Positions 1 through 8,608 of a DNA stretch of 33,871 nucleotides are shown in pieces. How positions within the stretch are numbered: position 1 is the stretch's first letter; each line of letters opens with the position of its first letter. The notes under the pieces are model-generated. The model was not told where the DNA came from and searched no databases. It worked only from the letters and a program-made list of their open reading frames with translations. The translations under genes were made by a program, and so were the position numbers. Source of the DNA: Lachnospiraceae bacterium (GTDB lineage: Bacteria > Bacillota > Clostridia > Lachnospirales > Lachnospiraceae); NCBI GenBank assembly GCA_029227035.1, contig JAQXZD010000015.1, positions 1-33,871 of the forward strand, written 5' to 3'.

Positions 1-35
1 ATCGTGCAGTTAACACGGTAGGAAAAGTTGGTTAA
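1..35 (+). CDS. 3' end of a flagellar rod-family gene (partial)
   Basis: Only the last ten codons are inside the window. Frame 3 reads RAVNTVGKVG followed by two stop codons (TAA TAA at 33-38). It sits 24 bases upstream of flgG, where Firmicutes normally carry another rod gene (flgF/flhO type), and a short tail of this kind is plausible for such a protein. The identity comes from position rather than from a recognisable domain. The other two frames hit early stops. Confidence 0.5.
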   Translation, partial: RAVNTVGKVG

Positions 36-59
36 TAAGCACGGGGGAGGAACAGTCTT

Positions 60-881
60 ATGATGCGAGCACTTTACACTGCGGCAACCGGAATGATTGC
101 AGAGCAGACAAACGTTGATACAATTGCAAACAATTTATCAAATGTAAATACCAATGGATTTAAGAATGAGAGGACAGAATTTAAGTCCCTTTTATATCAG
201 ACAATTCAGACCAAGACAACTTCTGCAAATGGTGAGCAGAAGCCGGTTGGAGCGCAGGTTGGATTGGGAACCAGAGTGGCAGCCACAACCTCCATGTACA
301 CGCAGGGTGCGTTGCTTTCCAGTGAGAGCGATACGGATTTTGCAATTGAAGGTGATGGATTTTTTGCTGTCCGTGATGTGGACGGAGAGGTATATTACAC
401 CAGAAACGGTAACTTCTCATGGAGCCGGACGGCAGATGGAAGAACGATTCTTGCAGATTGTGAAGGTTGTCCGGTACTGGACAACGAAGGCAATGAGATT
501 GTTGTGCCGGATGGAGTAATGTCCGGAAATATGGTATTTTCACAGGATGGCAACATTGGATACAAAGATGTGGAGACAGGCAATGTCATTCAGCTCAATC
601 AGTCATTCGGAATTTATCAGTTTAACAATCCGGCAGGACTGGAAAAGCTTTCATCCAGCAAACTGATGGCAACACCGGCATCAGGAAATCCGATGCTGGA
701 GGGCGCAACAGCAGGTGTTTCCCTGAGTAAAATACATCAGAAGTATCTGGAAGGCTCCAATGTTCAGGTGGCAGATGAGATGGTAAATATGATTATTGCA
801 CAGAGAGCCTATGAGTTGAATTCAAAGGCTATTACCACAGCGGATTCCATGCTGGATACCGCAAATAACCTGAAGAGATAA
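60..881 (+). CDS. flgG: Flagellar basal-body rod protein FlgG
   Basis: This is a structural protein of the flagellar distal rod, exported by the flagellar type III apparatus and assembled through the cell wall. The 273 residues are close to the usual FlgG length of about 260. The N-terminus MMRALYTAATGM followed by NNLSNVNTNGFK is the conserved rod/hook N-terminal segment (residues 1-36). The C-terminus has the FlgG signature EEMVNMII-type motif (here DEMVNMIIAQRAYELNSK) and ends TANNLKR. A GGGGGAGG ribosome site at 43-50 serves either ATG 60 or ATG 63. The FlgJ-like gene starts 29 bases downstream. FlgF/FlhO paralogues share the fold, but the C-terminal motif fits FlgG best. Confidence 0.93.
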   Translation: MMRALYTAATGMIAEQTNVDTIANNLSNVNTNGFKNERTEFKSLLYQTIQTKTTSANGEQKPVGAQVGLGTRVAATTSMYTQGALLSSESDTDFAIEGDGFFAVRDVDGEVYYTRNGNFSWSRTADGRTILADCEGCPVLDNEGNEIVVPDGVMSGNMVFSQDGNIGYKDVETGNVIQLNQSFGIYQFNNPAGLEKLSSSKLMATPASGNPMLEGATAGVSLSKIHQKYLEGSNVQVADEMVNMIIAQRAYELNSKAITTADSMLDTANNLKR

Positions 882-910
882 CAGATTCTATATAGAATAG
901 AGGTGCAGAT

Positions 911-1270
911 ATGGATATTTCAGCAATTAGTTCGACATATAATACAGCACAGACGGATGCGAGTACGGCGGCAGCCAATTCTTTACAGAATTCCCTGAAC
1001 GGAATCTCACAGGATGCTTCAGAGGAAGAGTTAAAGGGAGTCATCAAAGAATTTGAATCCTATTATGTGGAACAGGTTATCAAACAGATGAAAGACACTT
1101 TTACATCTGAGGATGATGAGAACTCAACCGTTTCCCAGTATAAGGGAGTCTTCATGGACAAGGTAATTGAGGAAGTGGCTGATGAGGTCGTGGATCAGGT
1201 TGGTGACAATTGCACGCAGCAACTGTATGAACAGATGAGACGAAATCTGAATCCGAACATAGGATTATAA
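911..1270 (+). CDS. FlgJ N-terminal-type rod-binding protein
   Basis: A 119-residue protein that matches the rod-binding domain of FlgJ, with the helix FESYYVEQVIKQM at about residues 48-60 and a second conserved helix ending QQLYEQMRRNL. In Proteobacteria FlgJ carries an additional C-terminal muramidase; here that half is absent, which is common in Firmicutes. It probably caps or scaffolds rod assembly in the periplasm-equivalent space. It follows flgG by 29 bases and is the last gene before a strong terminator, so it closes the flagellar operon visible here. Assignment is from motif and context; the first 40 residues are low-complexity (A, S, T, N). Confidence 0.8.
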   Translation: MDISAISSTYNTAQTDASTAAANSLQNSLNGISQDASEEELKGVIKEFESYYVEQVIKQMKDTFTSEDDENSTVSQYKGVFMDKVIEEVADEVVDQVGDNCTQQLYEQMRRNLNPNIGL

Positions 1271-1271
1271 T

Positions 1272-1301
1272 AAAAAGAATGTGCTATGCACATTCTTTTT
1301 T
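1272..1301 (+). terminator. Intrinsic terminator of the flagellar operon
   Basis: A perfect 13-bp stem (1272-1284 with 1288-1300) encloses a 3-base TAT loop and ends in a run of six T (1296-1301). It begins one base after the flgJ-like stop codon. The GTG at 1281 that could be read as an early recD2 start lies inside this stem. Confidence 0.9.
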
Positions 1302-1331
1302 CAATCATGGGAAAGAGGTGAAAGGACAGCT

Positions 1332-3551
1332 TTGGAGAAGCAATCAGATACCGTCTGCGGATATGTGGATCATATTATATATCGCAACGGTGACAATGGA
1401 TATACCGTTTTTGTGTTAGTCTGTGATGGCGAAGAATTGACCTGTGTGGGCACTTTTTCGGATATTGCGGAAGGCGAGAATATGGAAGCCCATGGGGAAT
1501 TTACGGATCATCCCACTTATGGAAGGCAGTTTTCCGTCAAAAGCTTTGAGGAGAAAGCGCCGGAGGATGAGGCGGCAATTGAGCGTTATCTGGGCTCCGG
1601 TGCCATCAAAGGAATCGGAATTGCACTGGCGGCAAGGATTGTCAGGCGCTTCAAGGATCAGACCTTTTGCATCATTGAGGAAGAGCCGGAAAGACTTGCG
1701 GAAGTCAAAGGCATCAGCGACAGAAAAGCCATGGAGATTGCCGATCAGGTAAATGAAAAGAGAGATCTGCGCCAGGCGATGATTTTTCTGCAACAATACG
1801 GAATCAGTGTGACGCTTGCAGTAAAAATCTACCAGACCTACGGACAGGAAATCTATGGAATTCTTAAGGAAAATCCATACCGTATGGCGGAGGATGTGGA
1901 AGGAGTCGGATTTCGGACAGCGGATGAAATTGCGTCGCGTGCGGGAATCCGGACGGATTCGGATTTCCGCATCCGGAGTGGAATTCAGTATGTGCTTCAG
2001 CAGGCGGCAGGAGAAGGACATACCTATCTGCCGGTGGAAGAGCTGACGAAGCGGGCTGTAAGACTGCTTGGGGTGGATTCGGAGCATATTGAAAAGCATT
2101 ATATGAACCTTGCCATGGACCGGAAAATCGTGATGCGACAGGCAGAGGATACGACACAGGTATATGCGACCACTTACTTTTATATGGAAGCAAATACGGC
2201 AACGAGACTCAAACAGCTTGACGCAGATTTTGATGTGCCGGATATTGAGATAGAAGCGCATATCCGCACCATTGAAAAGCAGACGGATATGACCTTGGAT
2301 GAGCATCAGATAGAAGCGGTAAAAGAAGCTGTCCGCAACGGTGTGCTGGTGATTACCGGAGGACCGGGTACCGGAAAGACTACAACAATTAATGCCATCA
2401 TTCGTTATTTTGAGGCTGTCGGGGATGACATTATGCTGGCGGCGCCGACCGGCAGGGCTGCAAAGCGCATGAGCGAGACAACCGGTTATGAGGCGAGAAC
2501 CATACATCGTATGCTGGAGTTAAACGGCGGTATGGAGGGCAGTGCCGGGTTTGAGCGAAATGAGGATAATCCGCTGGAGACAAATTTGATCATTATAGAT
2601 GAGATGTCGATGGTGGATATTACACTGATGAATGCGCTTTTAAAAGCCATTCTTCCGGGAACCAGACTGATACTCGTGGGGGATGTCAATCAGTTGCCGA
2701 GTGTGGGTGCGGGAAGCGTGCTGAAGGATATTATCGATTCCGGGCTGTTTCACACGGTTAAGCTGACAAAAATTTTCCGGCAGGCAAGTACCAGTGATAT
2801 CATCGTGAATGCACATAAGATTAACCGGGGAGAACCGGTCACACTGGATAACAAGAGCATGGATTTCTTCTTTCTGAAAAGGTATGAAGCGGATAAGATT
2901 ATCAATGTTACGTTACAGCTTGTCATGCAGAAGCTGCCCAAATTTGTAAATGCGGACACCTACGATATCCAGGTGCTTACCCCTATGCGAAAAGGCCTTC
3001 TGGGGGTGGAGAGACTGAACAAAATTCTGCAGATGTATCTGAATCCGGCGGATGAAAAAAAGCGGGAAAAAGAGCACGGAGGGACGGTTTTCCGCGAAGG
3101 TGATAAAGTGATGCAGATCAAGAATAATTATCAACTGGAGTGGGAGATTCGCAGCAAATACGGTCTGTGTATTGACAGAGGTACCGGAATTTTTAACGGA
3201 GATATGGGAACGATAGAGGAGATTAATGATTTCGCGGAGACGATGACGGTTTCCTTTGATGAGGGGCGTATGGTAGAGTATTCTTACAAGCTTCTGGATG
3301 AATTGGAGCTTGCCTATGCAATCACCATACATAAGTCCCAGGGTTCGGAATATCCGGCAGTTGTGATTCCGCTTTTGAACGGACCGCAGATGCTGATGAA
3401 CCGAAATTTATTGTATACGGCGGTTACAAGGGCGAAAAAATGTGTTACGATAGTAGGAAATGATATAACATTTAATGAAATGATACAGAATAATTCCCAG
3501 TTAAAGAGATACAGCGGTCTGAAAGACCGGCTGACAGAAGGAGAAGAATAG
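1332..3551 (+). CDS. recD2: ATP-dependent RecD2-type helicase
   Basis: A superfamily 1B 5'-3' DNA helicase used in repair and replication-fork rescue. From TTG 1332 it is 739 residues, a normal RecD2 length. Order: N-terminal OB-like part with NGDNGYTVF; helix-hairpin-helix segments (GSGAIKGIGIALAARIV, GVGFRTADEIA); Walker A GGPGTGKTT at about 343-351; Walker B IIIDEMSMVD at about 420-429; C-terminal AITIHKSQGSEYPAVV motif typical of UvrD/RecD C-domains. An in-frame GTG at 1281 would add 17 residues but lies within the preceding terminator, whereas TTG 1332 has GAGGTGAAAGGA just upstream (1315-1326) and matches the family N-terminus. No RecB or RecC partner is nearby, as expected for RecD2. 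The GNAT gene starts one base after the stop. Confidence 0.95.
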   Translation: MEKQSDTVCGYVDHIIYRNGDNGYTVFVLVCDGEELTCVGTFSDIAEGENMEAHGEFTDHPTYGRQFSVKSFEEKAPEDEAAIERYLGSGAIKGIGIALAARIVRRFKDQTFCIIEEEPERLAEVKGISDRKAMEIADQVNEKRDLRQAMIFLQQYGISVTLAVKIYQTYGQEIYGILKENPYRMAEDVEGVGFRTADEIASRAGIRTDSDFRIRSGIQYVLQQAAGEGHTYLPVEELTKRAVRLLGVDSEHIEKHYMNLAMDRKIVMRQAEDTTQVYATTYFYMEANTATRLKQLDADFDVPDIEIEAHIRTIEKQTDMTLDEHQIEAVKEAVRNGVLVITGGPGTGKTTTINAIIRYFEAVGDDIMLAAPTGRAAKRMSETTGYEARTIHRMLELNGGMEGSAGFERNEDNPLETNLIIIDEMSMVDITLMNALLKAILPGTRLILVGDVNQLPSVGAGSVLKDIIDSGLFHTVKLTKIFRQASTSDIIVNAHKINRGEPVTLDNKSMDFFFLKRYEADKIINVTLQLVMQKLPKFVNADTYDIQVLTPMRKGLLGVERLNKILQMYLNPADEKKREKEHGGTVFREGDKVMQIKNNYQLEWEIRSKYGLCIDRGTGIFNGDMGTIEEINDFAETMTVSFDEGRMVEYSYKLLDELELAYAITIHKSQGSEYPAVVIPLLNGPQMLMNRNLLYTAVTRAKKCVTIVGNDITFNEMIQNNSQLKRYSGLKDRLTEGEE

Positions 3552-3552
3552 T

Positions 3553-4128
3553 ATGGAAATCAGGTTATTAAACAGGGAAGAGATTCCCAAAGCAGCAGAG
3601 ATTGCCAATGGCGTATTTCAGTACTGCCTGCGCAGCAGTTTTGCAGATGATGCGTCGGTGCGTTTTTTCGTGGATTATGCAAAACCGGAAAAACTTCTGG
3701 AAATGAACGATTGTGGACAACTGCAGCTCTGGGGAGCTTTTGAGCAGCAGCAGATGGTTGCCATGTCCGCAATGCAGCCGGAGGGACATATTACCATGCT
3801 CTATGTGCTGCCCCTGTTTCAACGCAGAAACTGTGGTAAGGTATTGCTGAAAGTGATGAGACAGTATGCCGGACAGCAGCTCGGACATAAGAAGGTTACG
3901 TTGAATGCAATGCCGGTCTGGACCGCTTCTTATTTTGCAAAGAATGGCTTCAAACAGATGGAACAGCCGATGAATGCACCTTTTATGGCGATGCAGGCAA
4001 AGGCGCTTTGTCCGGTGGTTTATGAGAAGAAAAAGATACCTGCCGGATGGATGCTGGGAACGTCGCTGGGGGGACTGGCAGCCTGCGCGGCGCTGGCAAT
4101 CGGATTTATGATTTATTATTTCCAATGA
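3553..4128 (+). CDS. GNAT-family protein with C-terminal membrane anchor
   Basis: The first 150 or so residues look like a GCN5-related N-acetyltransferase. ITMLYVLPLFQRRNCGKVLLK (residues about 76-96) has the beta4 strand and the Q/RxxG acetyl-CoA loop, and TASYFAKNGFKQM fits the C-terminal core. Residues about 166-189 (GWMLGTSLGGLAACAALAIGFMIYYF) form one hydrophobic helix at the extreme C-terminus, preceded by the basic KKKIP. That layout predicts an enzyme held on the cytoplasmic face of the membrane by its tail. The substrate is unknown. It is probably co-transcribed with recD2 (one-base gap), although no functional link is evident. The acetyl-CoA loop reads QRRNCG rather than the usual QGxGxG/A, so activity should not be assumed. 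Confidence 0.75.
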   Translation: MEIRLLNREEIPKAAEIANGVFQYCLRSSFADDASVRFFVDYAKPEKLLEMNDCGQLQLWGAFEQQQMVAMSAMQPEGHITMLYVLPLFQRRNCGKVLLKVMRQYAGQQLGHKKVTLNAMPVWTASYFAKNGFKQMEQPMNAPFMAMQAKALCPVVYEKKKIPAGWMLGTSLGGLAACAALAIGFMIYYFQ

Positions 4129-4144
4129 TTTTTATCAAAGCATT

Positions 4145-4179
4145 GCACTTTTTTCAGGCAAAACAGTTGAAAAAAGTGC
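4145..4179. repeat. 12-bp perfect inverted repeat upstream of carA
   Basis: GCACTTTTTTCA (4145-4156) and its exact complement TGAAAAAAGTGC (4168-4179) flank an 11-base spacer. It lies 16 bases after the GNAT stop and just upstream of the predicted carA -10 box. There is no T-run after the second arm, so it is a poor intrinsic terminator; an operator or a terminator for the opposite strand are both possible. Confidence 0.6.
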
Positions 4180-4181
4180 CG

Positions 4182-4190
4182 TGTTATGAT
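4182..4190 (+). promoter_or_regulatory. Putative extended -10 promoter of carAB
   Basis: TGTTATGAT (TG-N-TATGAT) is a good extended -10 element. No matching -35 is visible at 16-18 bases, which an extended -10 can tolerate. Transcription would start near 4197, giving a leader of roughly 88 bases before carA. This is a prediction from sequence only. Confidence 0.4.
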
Positions 4191-4218
4191 AAACTTTTTA
4201 CAATTTAAGCAGACGGAC

Positions 4219-4243
4219 AAAAAGAGATTCTCTCTTTTTTTTT
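4219..4243 (+). terminator. Terminator-like hairpin in the carA leader (possible attenuator)
   Basis: AAAAAGAGA (4219-4227), loop TTC, TCTCTTTTT (4231-4239), continuing as an unbroken T-run to 4243. It lies between the predicted promoter and the carA ATG, so read-through would have to be allowed for expression. Firmicute pyrimidine genes are often controlled by attenuation. I do not see a convincing PyrR binding motif or an obvious antiterminator, so the mechanism is open. The stem is A/U-rich and not strong. Confidence 0.5.
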
Positions 4244-4284
4244 GCCAAGATGCAGGAAATCACTACGGAAAGGCAGGATACAGA

Positions 4285-5355
4285 ATGAAAGCTTTTTTGA
4301 TACTAGAAGACGGAACCGTATTCGAAGGACAGAGTATCGGTTCGACACGGGAGGTTATCAGTGAAATCGTATTTAACACATCGATGACCGGATATTTGGA
4401 AGTACTTACAGATCCATCTTATGCAGGACAGGCAGTTGTGATGACTTATCCGTTAATCGGAAATTATGGAATCACACCGGATATGGAATCGGAGCGCCCT
4501 TGGCCGGATGGATATATCGTAAGGGAACTTTCCCGTACCGCAAGTAATTTCCGGTGTCAGGGAAGTATCCAGGATTTTCTGCAGAAGCATGATATCCCGG
4601 GAGTAGCGGGGATTGACACGCGTGCGCTGACGAAAATTCTGCGTGAAAAGGGAACCATGAACGGAATGATTACGACGAATGAGAATTATCGTTTAAAGGA
4701 TATTCTTCCGCGGTTAAAGGAGTATACCACCGGCAATGTGGTAGATATTGTTACCTGTAAAGAGAAGAAGGTTCTGCGCGGAAATGGGAAAAAGGTTGCG
4801 CTTCTGGATCTCGGAGCCAAGAATAATATCGCAAAGTCTCTGAATCAGAGAGGCTGTGAGGTTACGATTTATCCTGCACATACAACAGCAGAGGAGATTC
4901 TTCAGACCAATCCGGACGGAATTATGTTGAGTAACGGACCTGGAGATCCGAAGGAATGTACCGATATCATCGAGGAAATTAAGAAACTGTATGCTAGTGA
5001 TGTGCCGATTTTTGCTATCTGTCTGGGACATCAGCTTATGGCGCTGGCCACCGGTGCGGATACGCATAAGATGAAGTATGGTCACAGGGGTGGAAATCAT
5101 CCGGTTAAGGATCTGAAGACAGGACGGGTATACATATCTTCCCAGAACCATGGTTATGTGGTAGATACAGATACACTGGATCCGAAGATTGCAACACCTG
5201 CATTTGTGAACGTCAATGACGGAACCAATGAGGGACTTGCCTATACCGGTAAGAATATTTTTACGGTACAGTTCCATCCGGAAGCGTGTCCGGGACCGCA
5301 GGATTCTGCATATCTGTTTGATCGTTTTATTGAAATGATGGGAGGGAATAAATAA
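4285..5355 (+). CDS. carA: Carbamoyl-phosphate synthase small subunit
   Basis: This is the glutaminase subunit that feeds ammonia to CarB for carbamoyl phosphate, used for pyrimidines and arginine. From ATG 4285 it has 356 residues, and its N-terminus MKAFLILEDGTVFEG is the family start; an in-frame ATG at 4186 would add 33 residues, lies upstream of the leader hairpin and has no ribosome site. The N-terminal CPSase small-chain domain covers about residues 1-130 (NTSMTGYLEVLTDPSY). The class I glutamine amidotransferase domain follows, with the nucleophile Cys246 in FAICLGHQL and His331/Glu333 in QFHPE. The stop codon overlaps the carB start by one base, so the subunits are translationally coupled. 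Confidence 0.97.
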   Translation: MKAFLILEDGTVFEGQSIGSTREVISEIVFNTSMTGYLEVLTDPSYAGQAVVMTYPLIGNYGITPDMESERPWPDGYIVRELSRTASNFRCQGSIQDFLQKHDIPGVAGIDTRALTKILREKGTMNGMITTNENYRLKDILPRLKEYTTGNVVDIVTCKEKKVLRGNGKKVALLDLGAKNNIAKSLNQRGCEVTIYPAHTTAEEILQTNPDGIMLSNGPGDPKECTDIIEEIKKLYASDVPIFAICLGHQLMALATGADTHKMKYGHRGGNHPVKDLKTGRVYISSQNHGYVVDTDTLDPKIATPAFVNVNDGTNEGLAYTGKNIFTVQFHPEACPGPQDSAYLFDRFIEMMGGNK

Positions 5356-8300
5356 TGCCAAAGAATCAGGACATCAAGAAAGTATTAGTAATCGGTTCCG
5401 GCCCAATCGTAATCGGGCAGGCAGCAGAGTTTGACTATGCCGGAACACAGGCATGTCGTTCCCTTAAGGAAGAAGGCATTGAAGTATGCCTTGTGAATTC
5501 CAATCCGGCAACCATTATGACGGATAAGCAGATTGCGGATCAGGTATATATTGAGCCGCTGACACTTCCGGTTCTGGAAGAGATTATTTTAAAGGAAAAA
5601 CCGGACAGTATTCTGCCGACTCTGGGAGGACAGGCAGGACTCAATCTTGGAATGGAGCTTGCGGAATCCGGATTTCTGGAAGAGCATGGAGTAAAGCTGA
5701 TCGGTACCACTGCCGAGACGATTTTTAAGGCAGAGGACAGACAGGCATTTAAAGATACCATGGAGAAAATCGGAGAGCCGTGTGCCGCTTCACAGGTGGT
5801 TAATACGGTGGAGGACGGTATTAAGTTTACCAATACCATTGGATATCCGGTTGTACTTCGTCCGGCGTTTACACTGGGCGGAAGCGGCGGAGGAATCGCC
5901 CACAACGAGCAGGAGCTGATTGATATCTTAAGCAACGGACTTCGTCTGAGCCGTGTGGGAGAAGTGCTGGTAGAGCGTTGTATTGCAGGCTGGAAGGAAG
6001 TCGAGTATGAGGTGATGCGGGATGCCAACGGAAACTGCATTACCGTCTGCAACATGGAGAATATCGATCCGGTTGGTGTACATACGGGAGATTCCATTGT
6101 TGTGGCACCGTCACAGACGCTTGGGGACAAGGAATACCAGATGCTTCGAAGCTCTGCGCTCAATATCATCAACGAACTGCAGATTACCGGAGGATGTAAT
6201 GTACAGTATGCTTTGAATCCGGAGTCTTTTGAATATTGTGTTATCGAGGTAAATCCGCGTGTGTCCAGATCTTCTGCTCTGGCATCCAAGGCAACCGGAT
6301 ATCCGATCGCCAAGGTGACAGCCAAGATTGCACTGGGATATACACTGGATGAGATTAAGAATGCAATTACGCAGAAGACCTATGCCAGCTTTGAGCCGAT
6401 GCTGGATTACTGTGTTGTTAAAATCCCGAGACTGCCGTTTGATAAATTCCTCACGGCAAAGCGTACACTGAGTACACAGATGAAGGCCACCGGTGAGGTT
6501 ATGAGTATCTGTGATAATTTCGAAGGTGCCCTGATGAAGGCAATCCGTTCCCTGGAGCAGCATGTGGATTGTCTGCAGTCCTATGACTTCTCGGAACTGA
6601 CGGATGAGGAGCTGGAGCAGCAGCTTCATGTGGTGGATGACCGCAGAATCTGGGTGATTGCAGAGGCATTGCGCCGTGGTGTTACCTACGGGCATATTAA
6701 TGAAATTACCAAAATAGATCCATGGTTTATTGATAAGATTGCGATTCTTGTTGAGATGGAGAAGCGTCTGTCCACAGAGGAACTTACCGTAGAGCTTTTG
6801 GAGGAAGCAAAGCGTATTGAGTTCCCGGATAATGTGATTGCAAGACTGACAGGCAAAAGTGAAGATGAGATTAAGGAAATGCGCTATGCAAACGGTATTG
6901 TTGCCGCGTATAAGATGGTAGATACCTGTGCAGCAGAGTTTGCAGCGGAGACACCGTATTATTACAGTGTATATGGAAGCGAGAACGAGGCGGCTGAGAC
7001 ACATCCGCAGAAAAAGGTGCTGGTTCTCGGTTCAGGACCGATTCGTATCGGACAGGGTATAGAGTTTGACTTCTGTTCGGTACATTGTACCTGGGCTTTC
7101 GCAAGAGAAGGCTGGGAGACGGTAATTGTCAACAATAACCCGGAGACAGTGTCCACAGATTTTGACATTGCGGACAAGCTTTATTTTGAGCCGTTGACAG
7201 CCGAGGATGTGGAGAGCATTGTCCATATTGAGAAGCCGGACGGTGCAGTGGTTCAGTTTGGCGGACAGACTGCGATTAAGCTGACGGAAGCATTGATGAA
7301 GATGGGAGTGCCGATTCTTGGTACAAAGGCCGAGGACGTGGATGCGGCCGAGGACAGAGAGCTGTTTGATGAAATCCTTGAGAAAACAGGTATTCCAAGA
7401 GCCGCAGGCGGTACGGTATATACTGCAGAGGAGGCAAAAGAGGTGGCAAACCGCCTCGGATATCCGGTGCTTGTACGTCCATCCTACGTGCTTGGCGGAC
7501 AGGGAATGAAGATTGCCTTCAATGATGAAGAGATCGAGGAATTTATCGGAATTATCAACCGGATTGCACAGGATCATCCGATTCTTGTAGATAAGTATCT
7601 GCAGGGTAAGGAAATCGAAGTGGATGCGGTATGTGACGGAACGGATATCCTGATACCGGGTATCATGGAACATATCGAGCGTACCGGTGTGCATTCGGGA
7701 GACAGTATATCGGTTTACCCGGCTCCGACAATCAGCGATAAGGTAAAGGATACGATTGTAGAGTATACAAAGCGTCTGGCACAGGCACTGCATGTGGTTG
7801 GACTGATCAATAGCCAGTTTATTGCCATGAATGAGGAAGTGTATGTCATCGAGGTAAATCCGCGTTCTTCCAGAACAGTTCCTTATATCAGTAAGGTGAC
7901 GGGAATTCCGATTGTAGATCTGGCAACAAAGGTGATAATCGGAAATACAATCCGCGGACTGGGCTATGAGCCGGGACTTGCACCGGCAGCAGATTATATA
8001 GCCATCAAGATGCCGGTATTCTCCTTTGAAAAGCTTCGTGGGGCAGAAATCAGTCTCGGACCGGAGATGAAGTCAACCGGTGAGTGTCTGGGAATCGCCA
8101 AGACCTTTAACGAGGCATTGTATAAGGCATTCCTTGGTGCCGGAGTCCAGCTTCCGAAATATAAGCAGATGATTATGACGGTCAAGGATGCGGATAAACC
8201 GGAAGCAGTGGGCGTGGCTAAGCGTTTTGAGGCGCTGGGTTATAAGATTTATGCCACCAGAAGTACCGCAAAGTACCTTCAGGAGCACGGCGTAAATGCA

Positions 8301-8561
8301 CTGCGTGTCAATAAGATATCGCAGGAGTCTCCAAATGTGATGGATCTGATTCTTGGACATAAGATTGACCTTGTGATTGATACTCCGACACAGGGAAATG
8401 GAGATAAGACCAGAGATGGATTTTTGATTCGACGGAATGCCATTGAGACGGGCGTGTACTGTATCACGGCAATGGATACGGCAAATGCACTTGCTCGTTC
8501 CCTTGAGACGGCGAACGGAATTCTTACTCCGGTTGACATAGCAACTGTGAAAAACGTATAA
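5355..8561 (+). CDS. carB: Carbamoyl-phosphate synthase large subunit
   Basis: The 1068 residues match the usual length of about 1070. The protein has two homologous halves, each opening with a pre-ATP-grasp motif (VLVIGSGPIVIGQAAEFDYAG near residue 10 and VLVLGSGPIRIGQGIEFDF near 555) and followed by an ATP-grasp domain (VVLRPAFTLGGSGGG and VLVRPSYVLGGQGM; VIEVNPRVSRSSALASK and VIEVNPRSSRTVPYISK). The last 130 or so residues form the MGS-like allosteric domain, which senses UMP or related effectors in characterised enzymes. The ribosome site GGAGGG at 5341-5346 lies inside the end of carA. No other pyr or arg genes are adjacent, so the pair stands alone as an operon ended by the terminator at 8562. 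Confidence 0.98.
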   Translation: MPKNQDIKKVLVIGSGPIVIGQAAEFDYAGTQACRSLKEEGIEVCLVNSNPATIMTDKQIADQVYIEPLTLPVLEEIILKEKPDSILPTLGGQAGLNLGMELAESGFLEEHGVKLIGTTAETIFKAEDRQAFKDTMEKIGEPCAASQVVNTVEDGIKFTNTIGYPVVLRPAFTLGGSGGGIAHNEQELIDILSNGLRLSRVGEVLVERCIAGWKEVEYEVMRDANGNCITVCNMENIDPVGVHTGDSIVVAPSQTLGDKEYQMLRSSALNIINELQITGGCNVQYALNPESFEYCVIEVNPRVSRSSALASKATGYPIAKVTAKIALGYTLDEIKNAITQKTYASFEPMLDYCVVKIPRLPFDKFLTAKRTLSTQMKATGEVMSICDNFEGALMKAIRSLEQHVDCLQSYDFSELTDEELEQQLHVVDDRRIWVIAEALRRGVTYGHINEITKIDPWFIDKIAILVEMEKRLSTEELTVELLEEAKRIEFPDNVIARLTGKSEDEIKEMRYANGIVAAYKMVDTCAAEFAAETPYYYSVYGSENEAAETHPQKKVLVLGSGPIRIGQGIEFDFCSVHCTWAFAREGWETVIVNNNPETVSTDFDIADKLYFEPLTAEDVESIVHIEKPDGAVVQFGGQTAIKLTEALMKMGVPILGTKAEDVDAAEDRELFDEILEKTGIPRAAGGTVYTAEEAKEVANRLGYPVLVRPSYVLGGQGMKIAFNDEEIEEFIGIINRIAQDHPILVDKYLQGKEIEVDAVCDGTDILIPGIMEHIERTGVHSGDSISVYPAPTISDKVKDTIVEYTKRLAQALHVVGLINSQFIAMNEEVYVIEVNPRSSRTVPYISKVTGIPIVDLATKVIIGNTIRGLGYEPGLAPAADYIAIKMPVFSFEKLRGAEISLGPEMKSTGECLGIAKTFNEALYKAFLGAGVQLPKYKQMIMTVKDADKPEAVGVAKRFEALGYKIYATRSTAKYLQEHGVNALRVNKISQESPNVMDLILGHKIDLVIDTPTQGNGDKTRDGFLIRRNAIETGVYCITAMDTANALARSLETANGILTPVDIATVKNV

Positions 8562-8599
8562 AAAAAGACCTGCCGGTTGATTTCCCGGCAGGTCTTTTT
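8562..8599. terminator. Bidirectional terminator between carB and the HD-GYP gene
   Basis: A 15-bp stem, AAAAAGACCTGCCGG (8562-8576) with its complement at 8585-8599, around an 8-base loop. It has A-runs on one side and T-runs on the other, so it can stop transcripts from both convergent genes. carB ends at 8561 and the minus-strand gene ends at 8609. Confidence 0.92.
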
Positions 8600-8608
8600 G
8601 ATAAGCTT

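Noticed and set aside
1416..2507. 363-codon open frame opposite recD2
   Set aside because: The plus strand carries intact helicase motifs here. The opposite frame has no ribosome site or family resemblance.
3553..4128. GNAT protein as a toxin of a TacT-type toxin-antitoxin system
   Set aside because: No small DNA-binding antitoxin gene lies next to it, and TacT toxins do not have a membrane tail.
4186..4284. Longer carA start at ATG 4186
   Set aside because: It would translate through the leader hairpin, lacks a ribosome site and adds 33 residues unlike any CarA N-terminus.
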